A DNA stretch of 64,000 nucleotides from Micromonospora sp. WMMD1082. Its GTDB lineage: Bacteria; Actinomycetota; Actinomycetes; Mycobacteriales; Micromonosporaceae. The translations under genes and the position numbers were made by a program. Under the pieces are notes generated by a model. That model was given only the letters and a program-made list of their open reading frames with translations. It was not told where the DNA came from and did no database searches. The stretch is taken from contig NZ_JARUBM010000002.1 of NCBI RefSeq assembly GCF_029626175.1, positions 3,551,001 to 3,615,000 on the forward strand, written 5' to 3'. Below are positions 44,625-53,411 of the stretch, one piece after another; position 1 is the stretch's first letter; every line of letters starts with the position of its first letter.

Positions 44625-47012
44625 GTGCGTGTTGCCAAAAGGCTGGCGTTACTGCTGGCCATCCCGTTGTTGGCGACCTTCATCTTCGCAGCTTGGGGTG
44701 TGACGTCGACAGCCCGGCAGGCCGTTGGTGCTGATCGTTTGGAGTCGCTGGTGGCGGTGTCGTCCGCTGTTGGTGAGGTGGTGTATCAGCTGGATCGGGA
44801 GCGTCAGGTCGCGGCGTCGGTGGTGTCTGTTGCCGGGAGCGGGTTGAACGAGTTCCTGGAGCAGGGCGCGGCGTCGGATGCCGCGATCGCGGTTTACCGG
44901 CAGCGTCGGGGCGAGTTGGATGTGTCGCTGCCGGGGGTGGCGCGGTTGGTGGGGCCGCTTGATGAGCAGTTGGGGTTGTTGCCGGCGTTTCGGGAGCAGG
45001 TGAAGGCGCGTCAGTCGTCGTTGACGGCGGTGTTGGTGCGGTATCGGGCGGCGATCGGCCGTGGGTTGGCGGTGCGGGAGTCCGTGGGGCAGGTCGGCGG
45101 CGCGGACGGTGTGCTGGCTGATCAGTTGCGGGTGGCGGCGGCGTTGTCGCAGGCGTCGGAGTACGCCGGTGTCCAGCGGGCCGCGGTGGTGGCGGGTAGC
45201 GGCGAGGTGGTGTCGCAGGCGGTGCAGCGGGAGCTGGCCGCGACGCGGGCTGGGTTTGATGAGGCGTTGTTGGTGGTGTCGCAGCGGTCGCCGGCGGTGT
45301 GGCGGGGGTGGCTGGATCAGGCGTTGAGCGGTGAGCAGGTGTTGGCCGCGCAGCGCATCGATGATGAGGTCGCGCGGGTCCAGGTCGGCCAGCGGCTGCG
45401 GGTGAGTACCGGTCGGTGGCTGGCGGCCAGTGGTGAGCGGCGGGACCGGCTGCATGAGGTGCAGTCCCGTATCGACGGCGACATTGTGGCGGAGGTCGGC
45501 CGGCAGCGGAGCGAGCAGTGGTGGATCACGGGTGGGTTGACCGTGGTCGCGGTGGTGCTGCTGGTGGCGGCGGCGGTGTTCGCGTGGCGGCAGGGCCGCC
45601 GGTTGGTGCAGCGGCTGCGTGGGGTCCGTGATGCGGTCACCCGGATGGCGACGGATGAGTTGCCTGAGCTGGTGCGGCGGGTGGAGGCGGCGGATCCGGC
45701 TGATCCGGGTTCTGTTCCGGCGCCTCCGAGGGTGTTGGCGCCGGCGGAGGCGCGTGACGAGGTGGATGAGGTGACCGCCGCGTTCGACAGCCTGGGGTTG
45801 ACCGTCTACCGGACCTCCAGTGACTTGGCGCGGCAGCGGCAGGTGGTGGTGGGTGCACTGGAGGCGGTGGGTCGCCGGTGCCAGGGGATCACGCAGCGGC
45901 TGCTCGCCGAGCTGGACGCGGCGGAGCGAAATGAGCGGGATTCCGCGACGCTGGAGATGTTGTTTCGGTTGGACAACCTGGCGGCGCAGTTGCAGCACGG
46001 TACGCAGAGCTTGCTGGTGTTGTCGGGCCGCACGCTCGGTGCGGTGCACGACACGCCGGCGGAGCTGGTGACGGTGGTGCAGGGGGCGCAGAGCCGGATT
46101 CAGCAGTACCAGCGGGTCGAGATCGGGGCGGTCGACGGCCGGGTGTTGGTACCGACGGCACTGATCGATGATCTGGTGCATCTGTTGGCGTCGCTGTTGG
46201 ACAACGCGACCCGCTTCACTCCCGGCACGGTGTTGATCACTGGCCATCTGCTCGGCGATCGGGTGCTGGTGCAGGTCACCGACTCCGGGCAGGGCATCGA
46301 TCCGGAGTTGCTGAACCAGCTCAACGGCGAGCTGGCGGCGTCGCCGAGGATCGGGGTGGACCACATCCGCCGGCAGGGCGTGGCGACGGTGGCGTTGTTG
46401 GCCGCGGTGCACGGGTTGCGGGTGCGGCTGCTGCCGGCGTCACCGCATGGCACGGTGGCCGAGGTCGAGATTCCCGCCGACCGACTGACCATCCGGGTTC
46501 CTGAGCAGAAGACGCAGCCGGCGGGGGCTGGCCCGATTGCCGGGCGACGCGCGCCGGGTGGCACGCCCGCTTCTGCCTTGTCGCTGCCGGTGGGTCCTGC
46601 CGCTGGCCCGGCGGGCCCGGTGGCGGGCGGGGCGTGGCCGCCGGTGCGGGCGGCCGACGCGGCCACGCAGCCGTTGCCGCAGATCCCGAGGCCACGGTCC
46701 GCGCAGCGGCAGGAGCCGCCGCCGATCTTCAAGCAGGCGGTCCGCGACCACGGCGCGTCCGGGTGGTTCGAGCCGGGCGGCACCGTCCAGATGCCCGCCA
46801 CGACCGCCGTACCGCCGTCGGGCGACGCGACGACCGAGAACGGGCTACCGAGGCGCCAGCCGCAGACGACGATCCCGCCGCCGGTCTTGCCTGCCCCAGC
46901 CGAGACGGCACCCAACGCGGAGGTGGATACGGCGGGCCTGTCCAGGACCGCGGCGGCCTACCAGCGCGGCCTCGGCCGCCGCCCCCATCAGCTGAGAGAA
47001 GGTCAACGATGA
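44625..47012 (+). CDS. cvnA: nitrate/nitrite-sensor-type histidine-kinase-like protein (CvnA-like)
   Basis: 795 aa. Membrane segments near residues 7-27 and 300-325 enclose a helical extracellular sensor of the NIT type. HAMP-like linker, then an ATPase domain with LLDNATRFTPG (N box) and VTDSGQGIDPEL (G box). No clear phospho-accepting His box is seen, as in other conservon kinases. The last 170 residues are Pro/Ala-rich and probably disordered. The GTG at 44625 opens the operon; its stop overlaps the next start. Confidence 0.85.
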   Translation: MRVAKRLALLLAIPLLATFIFAAWGVTSTARQAVGADRLESLVAVSSAVGEVVYQLDRERQVAASVVSVAGSGLNEFLEQGAASDAAIAVYRQRRGELDVSLPGVARLVGPLDEQLGLLPAFREQVKARQSSLTAVLVRYRAAIGRGLAVRESVGQVGGADGVLADQLRVAAALSQASEYAGVQRAAVVAGSGEVVSQAVQRELAATRAGFDEALLVVSQRSPAVWRGWLDQALSGEQVLAAQRIDDEVARVQVGQRLRVSTGRWLAASGERRDRLHEVQSRIDGDIVAEVGRQRSEQWWITGGLTVVAVVLLVAAAVFAWRQGRRLVQRLRGVRDAVTRMATDELPELVRRVEAADPADPGSVPAPPRVLAPAEARDEVDEVTAAFDSLGLTVYRTSSDLARQRQVVVGALEAVGRRCQGITQRLLAELDAAERNERDSATLEMLFRLDNLAAQLQHGTQSLLVLSGRTLGAVHDTPAELVTVVQGAQSRIQQYQRVEIGAVDGRVLVPTALIDDLVHLLASLLDNATRFTPGTVLITGHLLGDRVLVQVTDSGQGIDPELLNQLNGELAASPRIGVDHIRRQGVATVALLAAVHGLRVRLLPASPHGTVAEVEIPADRLTIRVPEQKTQPAGAGPIAGRRAPGGTPASALSLPVGPAAGPAGPVAGGAWPPVRAADAATQPLPQIPRPRSAQRQEPPPIFKQAVRDHGASGWFEPGGTVQMPATTAVPPSGDATTENGLPRRQPQTTIPPPVLPAPAETAPNAEVDTAGLSRTAAAYQRGLGRRPHQLREGQR

Positions 47013-47422
47013 ACGATTTGAGTTTCCTGATGATGAACAATCTGAGCCAGGTGCCCGGGGTCAGTCACGGCGTGGCGGTGTCGGCCGATGGGATGCTGTT
47101 GGCCTGGACCGAGGGCCTGAATCGGGAGGCCGCCGAGCGTCTCGCCGCGGTCACGGCCGGGCTGTGCAGCCTGCTCAAGGGCGCCGCCCACGATATGGAA
47201 GCCGGACGAGTCCAGGGCAACGTCACCAACGCCGAGAACGGCTTCCTGGTCCTGACCGAGATGAACCACGGCGCCTCGCTGCTGGTACTGGCGCATCCGA
47301 GGGCGGACCTGGCGTACGTCGTCGAAGAACTCGGCCGCTTCGCCGAAACAGTCCGTAACCAGCTCGGTCCGTCGTTCGCGTCCGCGCGCTTGTCGCCCGT
47401 GGCTACGGCAGGCCCGCGATGA
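47009..47422 (+). CDS. cvnB: Roadblock/LC7-domain protein (CvnB-like)
   Basis: 137 aa. LSFLMMNNLSQVPGVSHGVA, VSADGMLLAWTEGLNREAAE, MEAGRVQGNVTNAENGFLVL and HPRADLAYVVEELGRFAE are the Roadblock/LC7 fold in the conservon version. These proteins regulate the partner GTPase and bridge it to the kinase. Overlaps both neighbours by ATGA. Confidence 0.92.
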   Translation: MNDLSFLMMNNLSQVPGVSHGVAVSADGMLLAWTEGLNREAAERLAAVTAGLCSLLKGAAHDMEAGRVQGNVTNAENGFLVLTEMNHGASLLVLAHPRADLAYVVEELGRFAETVRNQLGPSFASARLSPVATAGPR

Positions 47423-48006
47423 CCGCACCGGCTGTTCTCGCCCGGTCGCCGACAGCCGGGCCGGGGTTGAAGATCGTGCTGACCGGGCCGTTGGGGGTGG
47501 GTAAGACCACGCTGGTCGCGGCGGTGTCGGACATCGCACCGTTGACCACCGAGGCCCGGATGTCGGCCGGCGGCGACGACACGTCGCACAGTCCGGGGAA
47601 GGTGACCACGACGGTGGCGATGGACTTCGGTCGCCTCGCCATCAAGGGCGTGACCGTGTACGTGTTCGGTACGCCGGGGCAGGAACGGTTCTGGTTCACC
47701 TGGAACGCCATCGTCCGCGGCGCGGTGGGTGCGGTGGTGCTGGCCGACACCCGCCGACTGCAGGACTCGTTCCGGCACCTCGACTACATCGAGCACCGCC
47801 GGTTGCCGTTCGTGGTGGCGGTCAATCGGTTCCCGGACGCGCGCATCTACACCGCCGATGAGGTCCGTGAGGCGCTCGTCCTCGCGGGGGAGGTGCCGGT
47901 CGTGGAGGTCGACGCCCGGGACCGCGACAGCGTCCGCCGGCTGCTCATCGCTCTGGTCGAGCACGTCATCGCCGCCACACCAACCCCGGCCAGCGTCGCC
48001 TCCTGA
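47419..48006 (+). CDS. cvnD: conservon-type GTPase (CvnD-like)
   Basis: 195 aa. P-loop TGPLGVGKTTLVAAVS, switch/G3 FGTPGQERFWF, G4-like AVNRFPDA. This matches the ATP/GTP-binding proteins of conservons. In the standard order a DUF742 protein (CvnC) lies between CvnB and CvnD; here CvnB is followed directly by CvnD with an ATGA overlap, so CvnC is missing. An ABC-transporter gene follows after 33 bp. Confidence 0.92.
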   Translation: MTAPAVLARSPTAGPGLKIVLTGPLGVGKTTLVAAVSDIAPLTTEARMSAGGDDTSHSPGKVTTTVAMDFGRLAIKGVTVYVFGTPGQERFWFTWNAIVRGAVGAVVLADTRRLQDSFRHLDYIEHRRLPFVVAVNRFPDARIYTADEVREALVLAGEVPVVEVDARDRDSVRRLLIALVEHVIAATPTPASVAS

Positions 48007-48039
48007 CCTGTTCTGTCCCACCCCTCGATAAGGAGCATC

Positions 48040-49245
48040 ATGCGTCATTTCTCGATACGGCTGCGACGCGGACTCGCCGCCGCCATCACCGCCACTGTCC
48101 TGCTGGCCACGGGTGCGGCGTGTACCAGTAGCAGCGCGGACACCGATCGGGTGCGGATCGGGCTGTTGGTGTCGTTGTCGGGCATCTACACCACCGTTGG
48201 CAAGGACATGCACAACGGGTTCGAGCTGTATCTGGACACCCACGGCGGCCGTCTCGGTGGCCGTGAGGTCGACCTGGTGGTGGCTGACGAGGGCGAGGGC
48301 CCGGACACCGCCGTGCCGGCGGCGCAGAAGCTGCTGGAGCGGGACCGGGTGGTGGCGCTGACCGGGCTGGTCGCCGGCAACACCGTGGACAAGGTCCAAA
48401 TGCTCACCCACGAGCGGAAGGTGCCGCTGGTTGGGGCGAATGCCCGTCCCGGGTGGCCCGCGTCGCGGGATCTGTCCTACACCTGGCACACCTCCTACAA
48501 CAGTGATGAGCCGGGCGTCGCGATCGCCGAGTACGTCAAGGCGCAGGTGGGTGACGGGGCGGTGTACGCGATCGGCCCGGACTACCAGGGCGGTCATGAC
48601 GAACTGCGGGGGTTCGTGGACACGTTCACCAAGCTGGGTGGCCGGCTGGCGAACCCGGATGGGAAAGCGACGTTCACCCCTTTCCCGGGCACGGTGAACT
48701 TCCTGTCGTTTCTGAATCAGGCGGCGGCGACGAATCCGGAGGCCGTCTACACCTTCTACGCCGGTGAACAGGCCGTTGCGTTCGTGAAGGGATACCAGAA
48801 CTCGGCGCTGAAGTATGTGCCGCTGTACGCGGCCGGGTTTCTGACCGAGGGCACCGTGCTCGATGAGCAGGGCACGGCGGCCACCGGTATCCGGAATGTC
48901 TTGAACTATTCGCCGACGTTGCCGAACGCGGCGAACCAGCAGTTCGTGGCCGCGTGGTCGGCGGCGGGGTTCCCGGGGCAGCCGACGACGTTCGCGATGG
49001 CCTCCTACGACGCCGCGGCGGTCCTGGACCGGGCTCTGGCCGGTGTGGACGGTGAGGTCACCAGCGAGAAGCTCAATACGGCGATCGGGCAGGTGGGGCG
49101 GATCGAGAGCCCGCGCGGGGACTGGCAGTTCCACCCGAGCGAGCACCGGCCGGTGCAGCGCTGGTACCTGCGGGAGGTCCGCCCGGACGGGCCGGTGCTG
49201 ACCAACGTCCTGCTGCAGGACCTGGCCACGTTGCCCGCGTCCTGA
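48040..49245 (+). CDS. ABC substrate-binding lipoprotein (branched-chain amino acid/urea type)
   Basis: 401 aa. Signal sequence and lipobox (LATGAAC), then the periplasmic-binding fold: RIGLLVSLSGIYTTVGKDMH, NGFELYLDTHGGRLGGREVD, VPLVGANARPG. It resembles LivK/UrtA-type proteins, which bind amino acids, urea or amides. AAGGAG lies before the ATG. Followed by two permeases and two ATPases of the same type; the conservon genes precede it in the same direction, suggesting the signal and transport are linked. Confidence 0.92.
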   Translation: MRHFSIRLRRGLAAAITATVLLATGAACTSSSADTDRVRIGLLVSLSGIYTTVGKDMHNGFELYLDTHGGRLGGREVDLVVADEGEGPDTAVPAAQKLLERDRVVALTGLVAGNTVDKVQMLTHERKVPLVGANARPGWPASRDLSYTWHTSYNSDEPGVAIAEYVKAQVGDGAVYAIGPDYQGGHDELRGFVDTFTKLGGRLANPDGKATFTPFPGTVNFLSFLNQAAATNPEAVYTFYAGEQAVAFVKGYQNSALKYVPLYAAGFLTEGTVLDEQGTAATGIRNVLNYSPTLPNAANQQFVAAWSAAGFPGQPTTFAMASYDAAAVLDRALAGVDGEVTSEKLNTAIGQVGRIESPRGDWQFHPSEHRPVQRWYLREVRPDGPVLTNVLLQDLATLPAS

Positions 49246-49279
49246 CCACCACGGCCAGCCGGTAACGAGAAGGGGTGTC

Positions 49280-50140
49280 GTGCGCGTGTTTGTCATCATC
49301 GCGGCCGATGGGGTCGTCTACGGGATGATCCTGGCGGTCGCCGCGGCCGGGCTGACCGTCGCGTTCGGCGTCGGCGGGATTCTGAACCTCGCGCACGGCA
49401 CCCTGATCGCGGCCGGCGGCTACGTCGCGGCCACCACCACCGCGGGCACGTGGGGCAGCCTCGCCGCCGCCCTGATGCTGGCGACGGCGGTGGGAGCGGC
49501 CGGCGGGGGAGTCCTCGCGGCGGCGACCGGCGCGCTGCGCGGGCGGGGCCATCTGGACCAGGCGTTGTTGACCTTCGGGATCGCGCTCATCGGCGGGAAC
49601 CTCCTGATCACCGTGTTCGGGCCGGACCACCTGAGGCCTGACCTGCCGGCGGTGTTGGAGGGCACGGTGGTGGTGGCGGGGTATCGGTATCCGGTCGACC
49701 GGCTCGCGGTGCTGGCGGTCGCGGTGCTGGTCGCCGTGGCCGGCTATCAGGTGTTGCACCGCGCCCGCGCGGGCCGGCTGGTGAGAGCGACGGTGGATGA
49801 CCGGGCGATGGTCGCCGGGATCGGCGTGGACCCCCGCGTTGTGGACGCCGCTGTCCTGGTGGCCTCCGGTGCCCTGGCCGGCCTGGCCGGGGCGTTGATC
49901 ACACCGGTGCTCGGTGTCGGCCCGGCCACGGCCCACACGACACTGCTACTCAGCCTGATCATCGTGGTGTGTGGCGGGCTCGGTTCGGTGCCGGGGGCGG
50001 TGGCCGCCGCGATCGGCGTGGGGGTGGTGCAGACCGTCGGCGTGGTCACCCTGCCGGCGGCGGCGCCGTACCTGCTGGTCGCCGCGATGGCCGTGGCGTT
50101 GCTCGCCCGCCGCAGCACGGTGCCTGGTCAGGTGGCGTGA
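49280..50140 (+). CDS. ABC permease, LivH type
   Basis: 286 aa with about eight membrane segments. AAAGLTVAFGVGGILNLAHG is the LivH signature; TVDDRAMVAGIGVDPRVVDA is the loop that contacts the ATPase. GTG 49280 with AAGGGG upstream. The TGA overlaps the next ATG (TGATG). Confidence 0.92.
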   Translation: MRVFVIIAADGVVYGMILAVAAAGLTVAFGVGGILNLAHGTLIAAGGYVAATTTAGTWGSLAAALMLATAVGAAGGGVLAAATGALRGRGHLDQALLTFGIALIGGNLLITVFGPDHLRPDLPAVLEGTVVVAGYRYPVDRLAVLAVAVLVAVAGYQVLHRARAGRLVRATVDDRAMVAGIGVDPRVVDAAVLVASGALAGLAGALITPVLGVGPATAHTTLLLSLIIVVCGGLGSVPGAVAAAIGVGVVQTVGVVTLPAAAPYLLVAAMAVALLARRSTVPGQVA

Positions 50141-51183
50141 TGAGCGCGATCGGCCACGCCGCGGCGCTCGCCCGGCTTCGGCCACTGTCGACGGCCATGC
50201 CCGCGGCTCTGGCTGTCGTGGCGGTTGTCGCCGTGGTGGTGTCACCGGATCCGTACCTGCACGCCACCGTCGCCCGGATGCTGCCGCTGGCGCTGTTGGC
50301 GGTCAGTGTCGCGGTGGTCACCGGGCACGCCGGGCTGCCCACCCTCGCGCAGGTCGCCCCCCACGCCGTGGGCCTCTACGCGACCGCCCGGCTGGCTCTG
50401 GCCGGCGTCGACCTGGCCGTGGTGCACCTGGCCACCGCGGCGGTGCTGGGCGCGGCCGTTGCCGGGCTGCTCGGGCTGGTGCTGGTCCGCTACCGCGGCA
50501 CCGTGTTCCTGATGCTGAGTTTGGCGGTGGCCGAGCTGACCGAGATCACCGCCGCGCAGTGGCGGGCCGTGTCCGGCGGCACCGACGGCCTGGCCGGGAT
50601 CCCCTCCGCCCGGCTCGCACCGGGCCTGCCGCCCCTGCTCGCCGACCGGGCGGTACTGCTCTACGCCGCCGCCGTCGCGGTGACGGCGACCGCCGCCGCG
50701 ATGTGGCTGCTGGCCGGGGACAGGCGGATGCTGCTGACAGCCGCCCGCGACAACCCGCACCGGGCCCGGGCCAGCGGGCATCCGGTGACCGCCTACCTGT
50801 GGGCGGTGCACACCGGCGCGGGCGCCCTCGCCGGTATCGCCGGCGCGTTGTGGATCCACACCCACCGGTGGGCCACCCCCCGCGACGTCGGCTTCACCAC
50901 CGCCGCGCTGGTCCTGCTCGCCGTCGTCATCGGCGGCGCCCGCTCCCTGCCCGGCGCCGCCCTCGGCGTGGTCATCGTGCTCGCCGTCCGCGACGTGGTC
51001 GCCGCCGACTTCCCCGGCCACGCACCGCTGCTGCTCGGCGGCCTGTTCGTGGCCGCCGTCTACGTGCTGCCGGGTGGCCTGGCCGCCCTCCCGGCCCGCC
51101 TGCGCCGCCGGCCACCACCAGTCCGACGGCCGGACGGGCCGGCGGCGTCCGCGGCCGCCACCAGTGTCAGGAGTACGCCGTGA
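50140..51183 (+). CDS. ABC permease, LivM type
   Basis: 347 aa, hydrophobic. GHAGLPTLAQVAPHAVG, VSGGTDGLAGIP and the ATPase-contact loop AARDNPHRARASGHPVTAYL are intact. It pairs with the LivH-type permease. GTGA overlap joins it to the ATPase gene. A shortened, diverged copy of this gene lies at 60885-61823. Confidence 0.92.
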   Translation: MSAIGHAAALARLRPLSTAMPAALAVVAVVAVVVSPDPYLHATVARMLPLALLAVSVAVVTGHAGLPTLAQVAPHAVGLYATARLALAGVDLAVVHLATAAVLGAAVAGLLGLVLVRYRGTVFLMLSLAVAELTEITAAQWRAVSGGTDGLAGIPSARLAPGLPPLLADRAVLLYAAAVAVTATAAAMWLLAGDRRMLLTAARDNPHRARASGHPVTAYLWAVHTGAGALAGIAGALWIHTHRWATPRDVGFTTAALVLLAVVIGGARSLPGAALGVVIVLAVRDVVAADFPGHAPLLLGGLFVAAVYVLPGGLAALPARLRRRPPPVRRPDGPAASAAATSVRSTP

Positions 51184-51980
51184 GGATCGTCCACCGCGTC
51201 GACCCCGACAAGGTGCCCGCGGTGTCCAGCCGCCGCGACGCCGACCACGCCCAGGGCAGCGGTCTGGTCGCCACCGGCCTGCGGCACGCCTACGGCCGGC
51301 TCACCGTGCTGGACCTGGACCGCTTCGCTGTCGCGCCGGGGGACCGGCACGCGGTCATTGGCCCCAACGGCGCCGGCAAGTCGACCCTGCTGGGTGTGCT
51401 CGCCGGCGCCATCACCCCGCAGACCGGTCACGTCACCTACAACGGCCGGGACATCACCGGCCAGGGGCCGGCGGGGCGGGCGCGGGCCGGGATCGGCCGC
51501 ACCGTCCAACACCCCACCGTCTGGCCCGACCTGACCTGCCTCGACTGCGTGCGCGTCGGCGGCTGGCACCACCGCCACCACCCCGACCGCACCTCGCTGG
51601 AGGTGCTGGACCTGGTCGGCCTGGCCGACCACGCCGACCAGCCCGCCGGTGCGCTGTCGCACGGGCACCGGCGGATGCTCGACCTGGCCGTCGCCCTCGC
51701 CGGCGAGCCCCGCGTGCTGCTGCTCGACGAACCCGCGGCGGGGCTCACCGACACCGACACCGCCCGGCTGCTCGACATCCTGCACGGGCTGCCGGCCTGG
51801 ATGGCGGTGGTGCTGGTCGAGCACCACATGCACGTCGTCGCCGCGGCAGCCGGCTGGATCACCGTGCTGCACCACGGCCGCCGCTACACCGACGGCCCCG
51901 CCGACACCGTACGCGCCGACCCGCACGTCGCCGCCCTCTACCTCGGAGGAGGAGGTGGGGGCGATGCTGCGCGTGCGTGA
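51180..51980 (+). CDS. ABC ATPase, LivG type, atypical signature motif
   Basis: 266 aa. Walker A GPNGAGKSTLLGVLAG, Q-loop region RTVQHPTVWPDLT, Walker B VLLLDEPAAGLT, H-loop VEHHMHVV. The signature motif reads LSHGHRRML where LSGGQ is usual, a notable change in a residue that contacts ATP. About 20 extra N-terminal residues. Overlaps the LivM stop and runs 17 bp into the next gene. Confidence 0.9.
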   Translation: MRIVHRVDPDKVPAVSSRRDADHAQGSGLVATGLRHAYGRLTVLDLDRFAVAPGDRHAVIGPNGAGKSTLLGVLAGAITPQTGHVTYNGRDITGQGPAGRARAGIGRTVQHPTVWPDLTCLDCVRVGGWHHRHHPDRTSLEVLDLVGLADHADQPAGALSHGHRRMLDLAVALAGEPRVLLLDEPAAGLTDTDTARLLDILHGLPAWMAVVLVEHHMHVVAAAAGWITVLHHGRRYTDGPADTVRADPHVAALYLGGGGGGDAARA

Positions 51981-52692
51981 CCTCGCCGTCGGCTACCCGA
52001 CCAGCGGCCCCGTGCTGCACGCGGTCACCCTCACCCTCACCCTGCCCGGCCCCGGACTGCACGCGATCATCGGCCCCAACGGTGCGGGCAAGACCACCCT
52101 GCTGCACACCCTCGCCGGCCAGCTGCGGCCGGCCAGCGGCAGCATCCACCTCGACGGGCAGGACGTCACCGGCTGGCACCCCACCACCGCTGCCCGCGCC
52201 GGTGTCGCGCTCGCCCCGCAGGGCCGCCGACTGTGGAAGTCACTGACCGTCGGCGAGCACTTCGCCACCGTCCGCACCACCGTCCGCGACGACGACAGGT
52301 GGTCGGTCGAGGCGCTGCTGGAGATGTTCCCGGCGCTGGCCGCCCGGCTGGGCCACCGCGCGGACCAGCTCTCCGGCGGTGAGCAGCAGATGCTCACCAT
52401 CGCCCGCGCACTGCACACCGCACCCCGGCTGCTGCTCGCCGACGAACCCACCGAAGGACTCGCCCCCGCCCTCGCCGCGCACATCATGACCGTCCTGACC
52501 GATCTGCCCGCCCGGGGCGTCACCGTCGTCGTGGCCCTGCCCCACGCCGCCGGCGCGGCGCGCGCCGCCACCGTGCACCTGCTCACCGCCGGCCGGCTAC
52601 GGGAGTCCGCCGACACCGCCGACACGGTCACCGACACGCTGCGCCGGCACCTCACCCTCACCGATGCCGAGCCCACGGAGCCCGCGCCATGA
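51964..52692 (+). CDS. ABC ATPase, LivF type
   Basis: 242 aa. Walker A GPNGAGKTTLLHTLAG, signature QLSGGEQQML, Walker B LLLADEPTEGLAP. The residue after the D-loop region reads VVVALPHAAGAAR rather than the usual VEQ...A H-loop, so the His switch is displaced. GAGGAGG lies before the ATG. ATGA overlap with the next gene. Confidence 0.9.
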   Translation: MLRVRDLAVGYPTSGPVLHAVTLTLTLPGPGLHAIIGPNGAGKTTLLHTLAGQLRPASGSIHLDGQDVTGWHPTTAARAGVALAPQGRRLWKSLTVGEHFATVRTTVRDDDRWSVEALLEMFPALAARLGHRADQLSGGEQQMLTIARALHTAPRLLLADEPTEGLAPALAAHIMTVLTDLPARGVTVVVALPHAAGAARAATVHLLTAGRLRESADTADTVTDTLRRHLTLTDAEPTEPAP

Positions 52693-53411
52693 TCCCCGCC
52701 CAGGCGGCCCTCGCCGCCGCCGTCCACACGCCGACACCGGGCATCGACCGCCCCGGTACCGCCGCCCGGTGGACGGCGGCAGCGGTGGCGGTGCTGCTGC
52801 TGGCCGCCGCCACGGCCGTGGCCACCGCGCCGCCGCGCGCACCGGTGGCCGGACCGCTGTCGTGTCCGACCGATGCGGCACCACGAACCGACCTCACGGC
52901 CGCCGGGCACCACGACCGGATGCCCGCCGCCCGCGTGGCCCATCCACGACCCGCCCGCACCGCCGTGCGGGAGTTGGCCGCCGCCATCGCCGACGATCCC
53001 TGCGACCGGCACCGCCTGCGCCGTCACGAACGCGCGGCCGTCCTGACCGTGCTCGCCCGCTACGACCGGCTCGTCTACTACCCGCAGGTGGCCGACCGCG
53101 CCGGCCGGCCCGGCGTCGGCGTCGCCACCATCGACGACGGTCACCGCCACCTGCTGATCCTGCACCCGGTCACCGGCGACGTGCTGGCCTACGAAACGGC
53201 CCACGGTGGCGTGTCCGGCCGGTGGCGGTCCACCTTCTATCGGCTGTGGCTGAGCACCAGCCGCGTGAACGCCCGCTGGTGGGAACCTCCGGACACGCCC
53301 GCCGACCCACCCCGCCCGCCTGCGCATCCGAAAGGGCCCGGCGTGACCTGGATCAGGCCGGACACCCCCTGCCGCACACTCACCAGCAAGGGAGACCTCC
53401 CAATGACGTTG
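52689..53411 (+). CDS. membrane-anchored protein of unknown function, 3' end altered by an IS110 element
   Basis: An N-terminal membrane segment (WTAAAVAVLLLAAATAVATA) precedes an outside domain with LTVLARYDRLVYYPQVADRA and HLLILHPVTGDVLAYETAHG. I do not recognise it. The ATG overlaps the LivF stop, so it belongs to the transporter operon. The frame has no stop before the IS110 element and stays open right through it, antisense to the transposase, to a TGA that overlaps the methyltransferase start. So the natural 3' end was probably displaced by the insertion; the end given is where the transposase gene begins. Confidence 0.5.

Noticed and set aside
44649..46412. 587-aa minus-strand frame across the sensor gene
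   Set aside because: Composed almost only of Arg, His, Gln and Pro; shadow of the CvnA-like gene.
47065..49299. 744-aa minus-strand frame
   Set aside because: Antisense to the CvnB, CvnD and binding-protein genes; no protein-like segments.
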